Assembly: GCF_001274635.1 (NCBI RefSeq)
Contig: NZ_LBGV01000001.1
Span: 2,542,001-2,606,000 of the forward strand
DNA: 64,000 nt
Source: Persicobacter sp. CCB-QB2
GTDB lineage: Bacteria; Bacteroidota; Bacteroidia; Cytophagales; Cyclobacteriaceae
Direction of reading: 5' to 3'
The translations under genes were made by a program, and so were the position numbers. The notes below the pieces were generated by a model that saw only the letters and a program-made list of their open reading frames with translations, was not told the DNA's origin and searched no databases. This document shows positions 53,721 through 61,325 of this stretch, piece by piece. Each line of letters opens with the position of its first letter. The first letter of the stretch is position 1.

Positions 53721-55205
53721 TCAGCAGCTAATGTTGGTGGTATAGGTTGTTAATTGCTTCCAGCCTGAATGCCTGTCCGGGCGATTATTACTACTATCTC
53801 CGGCACTTCCTTCATTAGGTATATCCTGAGTGGCGATATAGACAAATCCGTTATAGTGAACTATTTCACCTTTTTGGTAATCGCCGAAATCATACACATA
53901 AGTTACCCACAGACTCGGCTCCGTCTGGTATCGGTACGGCCATTCTTCTATATCAAGGGACCAATTCACCTTTGAGAGATCCCCCACACATATTCCTTTA
54001 AATTCCCAATCAGAAGTCTCTGCTAAACAGTAATAGATGGAGCGCCCCCTTTGCCCCCAAAGTTGATCATCGGTCTCTGTTTGAGAGTTAAATCTGACCG
54101 AGGGAGGTGTATCTGTAAAATGAGTATTCTTCTCCCACAACCAATAAAAACTCCTTCCATCACAAAGAGTAAAATGGTATGAATCCGCCTGAGTAGTAAC
54201 CTGATCCCCGGTCTCATACTCATCCGAGACCTGATTTAAACGCATCAGAGAACATTCGTCTAACTCACAAGCAGGACAACTATTCAAAATGCTTAAAAAC
54301 CACAAATCTTCCTCTGCTCCAGCGGTGGACAAATCAAATCTAAAAGAAATAGTATTTCCAGAAGGTAAACCCGAACCAATCTGCTCCCCATAACCTTCCC
54401 CTCTGTTCCTCAGATAATTAAAATATTCAAAAGTAGATTGACAGTCCACACAGGCCGAAAAATCGAGGGACACATTCAAAAATTCGGCATCATTTGGAAC
54501 ATAAAAATTAGCCATTCCCCATTCAAAAGACTTGTCAATAACATTGAACTGTTGCCCCGCCACTACATAGTCAATATTGAAATGTGCCGCTGCTATGTTC
54601 AAATCGAAGCCGGAGGAATTATTGAAAGTACTCAGTTTAAACTCTGTGATCACCAATCTAAAATCGGAAGAATTATCCTGTCCGGTAAAATCACCATACC
54701 CCACATCCTCCAGATTAATTCCTTTTGCGTTCATAAAGGGCAATTCCTTGGAGTAAATATCATTTCCGCTAATGGAAAAGCTCAATGGCAATACCCCTTC
54801 CGATATGGGCACTATTCCAACCACAGCATTAGGGTCCAAAACCTTTGCAGCATTAAAATCAAATGCCGCTTCATCATTCAAAAGAAATGCCCTTGAAATA
54901 GTATAATCACCCTTTGCTAACAATAACTTATTCGATAAAACCCGGCCATTTTGAAAGTAAGCCGATAAACCCACCAGCTTTTCATTACCGAATAAATCAT
55001 TATTCTCAAATTTAGAAAATTCAAAAATAACCGCTTCCACCTCACTCAGGGAAAGATTTTTTAGCCTTGAATTATCCTCAAAAAGATCAAAACTAAGCTG
55101 TAATCCTCCCTCCTCCGCCATATCTTCCCTTGGAGGAATACATGCGGCCAAAACCATCAGGCTAAGGATTAACAAAAAATTAAAGATTGCTTTAAAAGCG
55201 TGCAT
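53721..55205 (-). CDS. Large surface lipoprotein with C-terminal CBM5/12-like module (operon gene 1)
   Basis: The 494-residue lipoprotein (VLAAC at about 22) has a first beta domain with LLLAKGDYTISRAFLLN (about 97-113) and PLSFSISGNDIY, a linker DVGYGDF (about 168) and a second beta-sandwich to about 290. The C-terminal part contains a cysteine-bearing stretch (SCPACELDECSL). It ends in a CBM5/12-like module, YQKGEIVHYNGFVYIATQD followed by a closing Trp (SGWKQL). It is the first gene of the operon and probably reaches out to a polysaccharide such as chitin (inference). Confidence 0.74.
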   Translation of the reverse strand: MHAFKAIFNFLLILSLMVLAACIPPREDMAEEGGLQLSFDLFEDNSRLKNLSLSEVEAVIFEFSKFENNDLFGNEKLVGLSAYFQNGRVLSNKLLLAKGDYTISRAFLLNDEAAFDFNAAKVLDPNAVVGIVPISEGVLPLSFSISGNDIYSKELPFMNAKGINLEDVGYGDFTGQDNSSDFRLVITEFKLSTFNNSSGFDLNIAAAHFNIDYVVAGQQFNVIDKSFEWGMANFYVPNDAEFLNVSLDFSACVDCQSTFEYFNYLRNRGEGYGEQIGSGLPSGNTISFRFDLSTAGAEEDLWFLSILNSCPACELDECSLMRLNQVSDEYETGDQVTTQADSYHFTLCDGRSFYWLWEKNTHFTDTPPSVRFNSQTETDDQLWGQRGRSIYYCLAETSDWEFKGICVGDLSKVNWSLDIEEWPYRYQTEPSLWVTYVYDFGDYQKGEIVHYNGFVYIATQDIPNEGSAGDSSNNRPDRHSGWKQLTTYTTNISC

Positions 55206-56218
55206 ACAAAAGGTTAATGGGATGTTGACGAATCGGAGGCAAACCTATTAATTTTTGGCGGACTATTTAATCCTATAAAAAGTATAGTAATAGAAGAAGC
55301 ATGAAGAAAATCAATCTATAAATGAACCTATTTCCTCCCTAAATGGCACAATTAATGATCTAAAATCAAATGTTTTATTCAACTATAAGTGTTTTTTATA
55401 TAACGCAACCAATACCAGGTCAAAATATTTATAATTTTTATTTAAAAATAAACTGTTTTGTTTAAATTCAATCATTTTAACCAAGATGTAACGTTTTTTT
55501 AAAAAAAGATACTAAAAGTCCTTAATTCCCACTTACAATAGTCCTTCTAATTCAAACAAAACCCTTTTTACATTCCCGACTAAACTCCAAAAAATTCAAC
55601 TTCCCCCTTAAAAAATGCCAAATATTTAAAAATATCTCAAAATGCCACAGAACCAACACCAAAAAACGAGAGACTGGTTCCAACCTCTTTCAAATTTAAT
55701 TCCAGTATACGCAAAGTACCTTTAGCAAGAAAAAACAACTACAAACACTTACAAATCAACAACTTAACCTAAGCACCCTCATCCAATGACCACTCCCTAC
55801 TCATCCTAACCAAGACCAAATCTTCTTCTTACCGGTCCTTAATTAAGAAAAATCGCGCTAAAGACACTTGACAACACTCAATAGCTTTGTTTAACACTAA
55901 ACCTAATTTCGCGTTTAGAAAACCTTAAATTGTGTTTAAAAGCGAACCAACCGACTGCAAATTCGAATTATTGGAAGCGATTTTGGATAATTTCTTAACA
56001 ATAGCGATGCTATCTTCCCAAAGTAATCTTGTACCGCGACTGTAATAATCAAATTTTTGCCACAGATTATGGCTTTTAAATACGCTCAAAACAAGTATAA
56101 AGACACCGAACCACCAACAAAGATAGAAGGGAAAAGTCGCTGAAAATGAAGCCATTATCTCACAAACCCTTAGTGAATTACACTTTCTATCAAACACATT
56201 TTTTAACCGAATAGCACG
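55206..56218. other. Long A+T-rich gene-free region upstream of the lipoprotein operon
   Basis: About 1 kb with no credible gene. The first about 700 bp are strikingly A+T-rich with many A- and T-runs and must hold the operon promoter. A family B element lies at 55930-56087. The promoter of the kelch gene should be within the last about 130 bp. Confidence 0.5.
55930..56087. repeat. Family B foldback element (copy B4), diverged
   Basis: TTGTGTTTAAAAGCG at the left and GCTTTTAAATACGCTC at the right are its ends. The interior shares ATTATTGGAAGCGATTTTGG and ACAATAGCGATGCTAT with B1 and B3. More mismatches than in B1/B3 suggest an older insertion. Confidence 0.72.
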
Positions 56219-56419
56219 ATGTATCGATTTGTATTTTTAATCTTGTTCTTTTTTACCGTCGCAAACACTTTTGCTCAAAACACGCTATCACAAGGGCGTT
56301 GGACCTCCATTGAAGCCAAAGGAAAATGCTCGGCACGTCATGAAGCTTCTTTCGTAGCCCATAAAGGGAAGTTTTATCTGCTTGGTGGTCGGGGGGGTAC
56401 AACCGGTGGATGTATTTGA
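56219..56419 (+). CDS. Kelch-DUF1080 protein, 5' part (signal peptide and first kelch blade; frame broken at 56391-56397)
   Basis: A signal peptide (ends TFAQ) leads into a kelch motif, SARHEASFVAHKGKFYLLGG, and the frame then ends in GGRGGTTGGCI. The run of seven G at 56391-56397 has one G too many. With six G the reading continues as GGRGVQPVDVFDPEKQQWE in the next frame, the expected kelch continuation. It is thus the beginning of the gene listed next, not a separate gene. Confidence 0.78.
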   Translation: MYRFVFLILFFFTVANTFAQNTLSQGRWTSIEAKGKCSARHEASFVAHKGKFYLLGGRGGTTGGCI

Positions 56420-57899
56420 TCCTGAAAAGCAGCAATGGGAAACCAAATGCAAAGCCCCAATGGAGATTCATCATTTCCAGGCCGTGAGCTATGGTGATGC
56501 CATTTATCTGGTGGGTGCTATGACGGGAAAGTACCCCAAAGAGGAGCCACTGAGCCACGTCTGGAAATACTACCCAGCCACCGATGTTTGGGAAAAAGGC
56601 CATGCCATTCCAGAAGATCGGAGAAGAGGTGGGGCTGGGGCGGTGCTGTATCAGGACAAAATATACCTGGTATGTGGCATTGAGCTCGGGCATACCAGTG
56701 GCACCAACAACTATTTCGATGTGTATGATCCGAAAACAGGCTCATGGGAAGTACTGACCAAAGCCCCGCATATCCGCGATCATTTTTCAGTCGTTATTGC
56801 TACCGATAAATTGTATTGCATAGGAGGGCGCAATACCAGCCATCATCTGCCAGATCAATTTGGTGCCTTTTTCGACGCAACGGAGGCGACAGTAGATGTT
56901 TATGATTTCAAACAGCAACGATGGTATTCCCTTGCTGAAAAATTACCTTATCCCACTGCCGCCGCGGGCGTGGTGGTTTTCGAGGATCAGATTATCTATA
57001 TGGGCGGAGAGTCCGCTGCTCCGATTGCCACGCAAAAAACACAGGCCTTAAATCTGACTACTGGGGAATGGACCGAATATGCGCCGATGCTCACCGGCAG
57101 ACACGGGTCTTCCGCTATCCTGCACCAGGGGGACATCTATTTTGCCGCCGGCAGTCCTAATAAGGGAGGTGGGAACCTGGCAACCATTGAGCGATTTTCC
57201 ATCCAACATGATTGGCAGGCCCTATTTAACGGAAGTGATCTGGAAGGCTGGGAAATAAAAGGGGATCAAGGTGAAAAGCAATATTGGTCAGTAGAACAGG
57301 GGGCCATCGTTGGTCATACTTTCGAAGCACACGCGCCCATCTGTCTGCAAACCACCAAAAGCTACAGCCACTTTGAGTTACGCCTCCAATTTCAATCTAG
57401 GAGGGGGAACAATAGTGGTGTGTACATCAGAAGCCGATGGGACGAAAACGCAAAAGGTAAAGCAAATAGTACTCCCCAAATGAAGGGCCCACGGATTGAT
57501 ATCGCGGCTACTTCCTCTTGGAAAAATGGACTGATCTGTGATGAAGCCGATGAACATCGCCGATGGCTGTATCCGGAACTGGCGGATCATCACATTACGA
57601 AAGAGGACTGCAAAGCTACTAATGCGGTATACTTTGAGCCGGAAGGTGTTCTTTCGTGGAACGATCTACGAATTGTCTGTACCGGCAATCGGATCAGGAC
57701 TTACCTCAATAATCACCTGATCGCCAACTATGACGGAACGGACGTTTTAGATTCTAAAATCTATAAAAAGCTAAAGATTTATCAGCAAGGACATATCGCC
57801 CTGCAGTTACCGCAAAATCCTTCCGGTACGATCCGTTTTAAGCAAATTGAAATCCGGGAGCTCAATCAAGCCACATCTCGTCCGAACTCTTCTTTCTGA
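56382..57899 (+). CDS. Kelch-repeat / DUF1080 (3-keto-disaccharide hydrolase-like) protein, main part
   Basis: True coding starts at about 56395 in this frame. Residues to about 280 form five or six further kelch blades (e.g. IYLVGAMTG, IYLVCGIELG, LYCIGGRNTS, IYMGGES). The rest, from LFNGSDLEGWEIKGD to the end, is a DUF1080 / 3-keto-glucoside hydrolase-like jelly roll with NNSGVYIRSRW and WNDLRIVCTGNRIRTYLNN. With the upstream signal peptide it is exported, about 560 residues in all. A role in glycoside or polyol metabolism is likely from the family. Confidence 0.82.
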   Translation: MVVGGVQPVDVFDPEKQQWETKCKAPMEIHHFQAVSYGDAIYLVGAMTGKYPKEEPLSHVWKYYPATDVWEKGHAIPEDRRRGGAGAVLYQDKIYLVCGIELGHTSGTNNYFDVYDPKTGSWEVLTKAPHIRDHFSVVIATDKLYCIGGRNTSHHLPDQFGAFFDATEATVDVYDFKQQRWYSLAEKLPYPTAAAGVVVFEDQIIYMGGESAAPIATQKTQALNLTTGEWTEYAPMLTGRHGSSAILHQGDIYFAAGSPNKGGGNLATIERFSIQHDWQALFNGSDLEGWEIKGDQGEKQYWSVEQGAIVGHTFEAHAPICLQTTKSYSHFELRLQFQSRRGNNSGVYIRSRWDENAKGKANSTPQMKGPRIDIAATSSWKNGLICDEADEHRRWLYPELADHHITKEDCKATNAVYFEPEGVLSWNDLRIVCTGNRIRTYLNNHLIANYDGTDVLDSKIYKKLKIYQQGHIALQLPQNPSGTIRFKQIEIRELNQATSRPNSSF

Positions 57900-58025
57900 C
57901 CAGCCCTGCTCAGCCCTACTCTTCATCACAAGTCATCAAAAAAAACGGTAGGATTTAACAAGCTGCCCTCTTATCCCGAATTATGAATGCTCAAACCCCC
58001 GTTTGGTTGCTAGACGGGAAAAAGT

Positions 58026-59190
58026 TAGGGCAAACGCATCAGGAGATGATGGATATAAGGTAGTTATGATCCATTGAAGCCTTGTATCTCCTCTTTTTCT
58101 TACTGAGTTTATCATCCATTCTAGAAATTCTCTGCAGTGCGATTTTTCGGAGGATATTTAAGTTTTCAGCGGAATGATCCTTTCTGGCTCTACAAGCATC
58201 CTCATTAAATGTCACATCCAAATGCCAGTGCAGTTGATTCTCTATGCTCCAATGTCCTCTTGCCAATAAATTGTAGTATTTTGGATCTGAAATTTCTTCA
58301 GAACTCATGTAGAATCTAACCTGCTTACTTTCCTTCCCTTTAACATTTCGATTACTCTCAATCTTAACAATATTTTTTAGCCCTTCCCAACCAGTTAATT
58401 GCTCCTCTTCCGGCAAAGATGCCATTGAAATTATAGTGCATTTACGTTCTTCTTTTCTTCCATGCCCTTCTTCAATCATTAAGTCAAATTTGCTAGGATT
58501 GTGGAAGCGGAATGCATCTTCAACAATCTGATAACTGTTCCTCTGGTTTTTTTTAAGCGAAAGAAAGTATTGAGCATCACAATCTTGTGTTATTTTTTGA
58601 GCAATCTCCCTTTGACACCCTATCGCATCAATACTCACCGTAGCGCCGGCCAATTCTATGCTATCAAGTAATTCAGGAATGGCTGTAATTTCGTTGCTTT
58701 TATTTTTAACCTTTTGTTGGCCTATGCAAATATTATTTTCACCAACCCAAGCACTTAATATGTATAAACCTTTATTCCCTTTTTGATTTGGAGAAACTCC
58801 CCTTAATTTTTTCCCATCTAAAATCACCTGCTTTTCATTTACAACGTCCAGTAATTGTTGCCCATCTTCTTTGAGACTATTCAGCAATGAGTCTGGTCGT
58901 AATCTTTGTAGAACTCGATTAAAGGTATCATGAGATGGGATACCATTCGATAAATCAAGGCACTCGGCTAGCCATTCATAATTTTGCTCTCCGAAAATTA
59001 CCATATCTTCAAAATCTTCGCCATTACAAATCATTGTTGCTAAGGCGATAAAAAGGATATTTTCTAATGGATGAAGACATCTCCACTCTTGGCGAGGGTC
59101 TTCTACTCCTGAAAAAATAGTCGTGGGTGTATTCATAGGGCAAAAATAAACCAATTTCTCAATAGTTTTTAACTTGATGCGTTTGCCCTA
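58026..59190. mobile_element. ISAs1-family insertion sequence, complete, 1165 bp
   Basis: Perfect 16-bp terminal inverted repeats TAGGGCAAACGCATCA (58026-58041) and its complement (59175-59190) bound the element. The 9-bp target GGAAAAAGT is duplicated at 58017-58025 and 59191-59199, within the 8-10 bp usual for ISAs1. It carries one transposase gene, whose stop codon lies in the left inverted repeat. Intact ends, target duplication and gene suggest it is young and may be active. Confidence 0.92.
58039..59154 (-). CDS. ISAs1-family DDE transposase
   Basis: The 371-residue ORF (ATG at 59136 gives 365 residues and is an equally likely start) is of full family length. It shows GIPSHDTFNRVLQRL, VILDGKKLRGV (first catalytic Asp), VSIDAIGCQREIA (second Asp) and the C-terminal RGHWSIENQLHWHLDVTFNEDACRARK (shown as RGHWSIENQLHW and FNEDACRARK), containing the catalytic Glu. 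All catalytic residues are present. It cuts and inserts the surrounding IS. Confidence 0.95.
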   Translation of the reverse strand: MVYFCPMNTPTTIFSGVEDPRQEWRCLHPLENILFIALATMICNGEDFEDMVIFGEQNYEWLAECLDLSNGIPSHDTFNRVLQRLRPDSLLNSLKEDGQQLLDVVNEKQVILDGKKLRGVSPNQKGNKGLYILSAWVGENNICIGQQKVKNKSNEITAIPELLDSIELAGATVSIDAIGCQREIAQKITQDCDAQYFLSLKKNQRNSYQIVEDAFRFHNPSKFDLMIEEGHGRKEERKCTIISMASLPEEEQLTGWEGLKNIVKIESNRNVKGKESKQVRFYMSSEEISDPKYYNLLARGHWSIENQLHWHLDVTFNEDACRARKDHSAENLNILRKIALQRISRMDDKLSKKKRRYKASMDHNYLISIIS

Positions 59191-59352
59191 GGAAAAAGTA
59201 AGGAATTTTGCCTATTTCAAGTTTTGTCCAGGAAAGCAGATGAAGGAGGTAAAAGCAAGCTTGCCCAAATTCGGGCTACTAGAAACTAATAAAACACAAC
59301 AAGCTAACAACAAGCAACTTAACTCAATGGATTTGACAGCACTAAATTCAGA

Positions 59353-60237
59353 TTAAACCTCTTTTGTCTCCTGATGGGCATTAAACACTGCTAATAATTC
59401 TTCATGTTGATCAAAAGGTACAGCATCCAAATTTATCAAGTGAGCAGGCCCTTCCAACAACCCTAACTGCAAAAGCATCATTCTATCATTAAAATAAATA
59501 GCGCTATTGCAGACATCCTTTAGAAAAATTTCCTTTCTGGCCCCTGTCATCCGATTTTCTCTTACGATCTTATACTCATCAATGATCAATCGATTCCAAT
59601 TGATCATCAGGTTTATAATCACCAAAATCAAGGCCGCCACACTACAAAATCCAGCCACCATTGGAATGGATATGAGTAAACTTAATAAGGCAGCGGTACC
59701 GAAAATTATAGTGTTGCTCATTTTCCACCAGGGCATGGTAAAGGTATATCGCATTCCTGCTTTGACCGCAGGTGGGCAATAGTCCTCAGCTGCAAACTTT
59801 TCCAATAAAACTGCCTTTAAATAATTAATATTTTTATAAAAATCAACATAAATATAATAATCCTGCCCTTGAGCGCTGAAATAAATAACCGGATATAAAA
59901 CCGGAACAATCCCTAAGCTAAACCATGCCTGTTGCCAGAGAAAAACCTTATCGATTTTTTGCCAATCAATTTCCTCCTGCCCGATCAATAGCCCTTTTGC
60001 GGTCAATGTGACTGAGGGCACCTGTTTTATTTGTTTTCGAAAACAATAAACCGCCCATGCGGTAACCAATGCACTTACCGTCAAAAGGAAATAATCCCTT
60101 CCCTCGAAACTGTTACGCCCGTGCTGATACATTCCATTTATTATTAAACCAATAAATATCAATGGCAACAGTAAATAGGGGATATTAAATAAATAAAAGC
60201 GGTACTTCTTAATGTCAAATTTTTGCTCGTCGCTCAT
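59353..60237 (-). CDS. Hypothetical membrane protein with PH-like middle, 294 aa
   Basis: Two membrane segments near residues 15-32 and 45-62 and two near 175-215 alternate with soluble parts. The middle (LTAKGLLIGQEEIDWQKIDK, about 77-96) resembles bacterial PH-like beta domains. The C-terminal tail (about 220-294) is cytoplasmic-like. No family name can be given. Its stop codon is the terminal TTA of element C4, so a transposition event has touched the 3' end. Confidence 0.6.
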   Translation of the reverse strand: MSDEQKFDIKKYRFYLFNIPYLLLPLIFIGLIINGMYQHGRNSFEGRDYFLLTVSALVTAWAVYCFRKQIKQVPSVTLTAKGLLIGQEEIDWQKIDKVFLWQQAWFSLGIVPVLYPVIYFSAQGQDYYIYVDFYKNINYLKAVLLEKFAAEDYCPPAVKAGMRYTFTMPWWKMSNTIIFGTAALLSLLISIPMVAGFCSVAALILVIINLMINWNRLIIDEYKIVRENRMTGARKEIFLKDVCNSAIYFNDRMMLLQLGLLEGPAHLINLDAVPFDQHEELLAVFNAHQETKEV

Positions 60238-60385
60238 ATAAACAAATATTCAACTTATACATGAGAAAATTAAAAACCATTTTCTCCAAATTTAATTGAC
60301 AGGATAAAAGTCCAAAAATTGAATGCGACACCCAAGTCTATCCAATTGCTACTGGGCATCAAAGTCGAAGTCAAAAAAAAACAAT

Positions 60386-60420
60386 AAAAAACCCCTCTCA
60401 GCGTAGCTCAGAGGGGTTTT
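60386..60420 (-). terminator. Intrinsic terminator of the tmRNA gene
   Basis: ACCCCTCT (60391-60398) pairs perfectly with AGAGGGGT (60410-60417), and on the minus strand six or more T follow. It lies 14 bp beyond the mature 3' end of tmRNA. Confidence 0.85.
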
Positions 60421-60433
60421 TAGAAAATGATTG

Positions 60434-60835
60434 TGGAGTCGGCGAGAATCGAACTCGCGTCCAGAGAAGGTGATTGTCGAGCCTTCTACATGCTTAGTTT
60501 ACACTTAAATTTTCGAACGAGGGCAGGAGGAAAACATCCAACCGTTCGTCTTATCTGCTAGTATTCGGATTAGGATCGCAGCATCTCCCTCTCCTATTTT
60601 CTTATAAACGACACCCCAAATCCAACCGTAAGAAACCCCAGTTGGTGGGATGTGGCCCGGGAACTATTAGCTCAACCGCATAAAGCCTGCTATCATACTC
60701 TAGGAGTTATGATTAGGCAGCCATGGCAAAGTTAGACTCGCCAATTATGATGTGCGTAAATTTATCACGGAGGTACACGCTCCCCCGACATGCTTATACT
60801 CGCAACGACTCATCCTGTCAAAACCGATCGACCCC
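60434..60835 (-). ncRNA. ssrA: tmRNA (transfer-messenger RNA)
   Basis: On the minus strand the 5' end GGGGTCG pairs with CGACTCC at the 3' end (with G-U), forming the acceptor stem. The T-arm reads GACGCGAGTTCGATTCTCGC. The tag reading frame (60713-60742) encodes GESNFAMAA followed by TAA, with the usual alanine supplied by the charged tmRNA. The terminal CCA is not encoded (CAA follows the discriminator A). The RNA rescues stalled ribosomes and marks the nascent chain for proteolysis, together with SmpB. Length is about 402 nt, normal for one-piece tmRNA. Confidence 0.95.
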
Positions 60836-60864
60836 TATCGGATCCATCATGGTAAAATGGACTG

Positions 60865-60896
60865 CAAAGATGGGATAAAACCGCTTAATATGCAAA
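60865..60896 (-). promoter_or_regulatory. Likely promoter of ssrA (Bacteroidota type)
   Basis: On the minus strand TTTG (60893-60896) is separated by 20 bp from CATCTTTG (60865-60872). The Bacteroidota consensus is TTTG-N19-TAnnTTTG, so there is one mismatch in the first base. It lies about 30 bp upstream of the mature 5' end, consistent with a short leader removed by RNase P. Confidence 0.5.
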
Positions 60897-60960
60897 TCCA
60901 CATTGATTTTTACGAAAAAGCTTTGCATTTGGATATGCCAGAGTACGGACCAGTGCTGGC

Positions 60961-61093
60961 TGAAGGATGGAGGCAGCGGCGAAGCCGGTTGTTGGAGCTC
61001 CTGTGGCCGGAAGACCGAATAACTATTTTTTTTCAAAACCTTCCGGCCGCAGAGCGACTGCCGAGAGCCTGACCGAGCGTGCGAGGCAGCCCC
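60961..61093 (+). repeat. Family A repeat, right arm only (copy A5)
   Basis: GGATGGAGGCAGCGGCGAAG, GCCGGTTGTTGGAGCTC, stem TGTGGCCGGAAG / CTTCCGGCCGCA and GCGACTGCCGAGAGCCTG match the right arm of A1 with a new stem sequence. It ends exactly where element C5 begins. The open frame 60752-61072 spans it and tmRNA and is not a gene. Confidence 0.75.
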
Positions 61094-61314
61094 TAAGCCG
61101 AATTATTCACCGCCAATTTATTAACCCAGCACAATTGATTTAATTTCAACCCCTTAAAACATATTTTCTTTGAATTACAATTGCCCAAATTTGGGCGAGC
61201 TTACTTTCTCCTCATTCATCTGTTTCGTTGGAAAAAACTCGAAACAGGAAACTATTACTTCATTTTTTCCGCCTTACAGCTAAACGAGGATTTAAGCATG
61301 AATAGTCCAGGCTA
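61094..61314 (-). mobile_element. Family C element (copy C5), 221 bp
   Basis: Reverse orientation. Ends TAAGCCGAATTATTCA and TGAATAGTCCAGGCTA, with the core AAAAAACTCGAAACAGG and GCCCAAATTTGGGC. TA bounds both ends. It abuts family A arm A5 and lies 12 bp from the DUF58 stop codon. Confidence 0.78.
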
Positions 61315-61325
61315 AATACCTTCAT

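Larger units (their letters stand above)
57972..59355 (+). repeat. Family C element (copy C4), interrupted by an ISAs1-family insertion
   Basis: TATCCCGAATTATGAA to GACGGGAAAAAGT lies left of the IS, and GGAAAAAGTAAGGAATT to CAGATTA right of it. Without the IS and one target copy the element is about 210 bp. Its final TTA is the stop codon of the following minus-strand gene, as for C1. Confidence 0.75.

Noticed and set aside
60752..61072. 106-codon plus-strand ORF
   Set aside because: It overlaps the tmRNA gene on the opposite strand and then a family A arm; no protein features.
20471..61314. Repeats as a CRISPR array
   Set aside because: Copies are far apart, about 220 bp long and without regular spacers; no cas gene is present.
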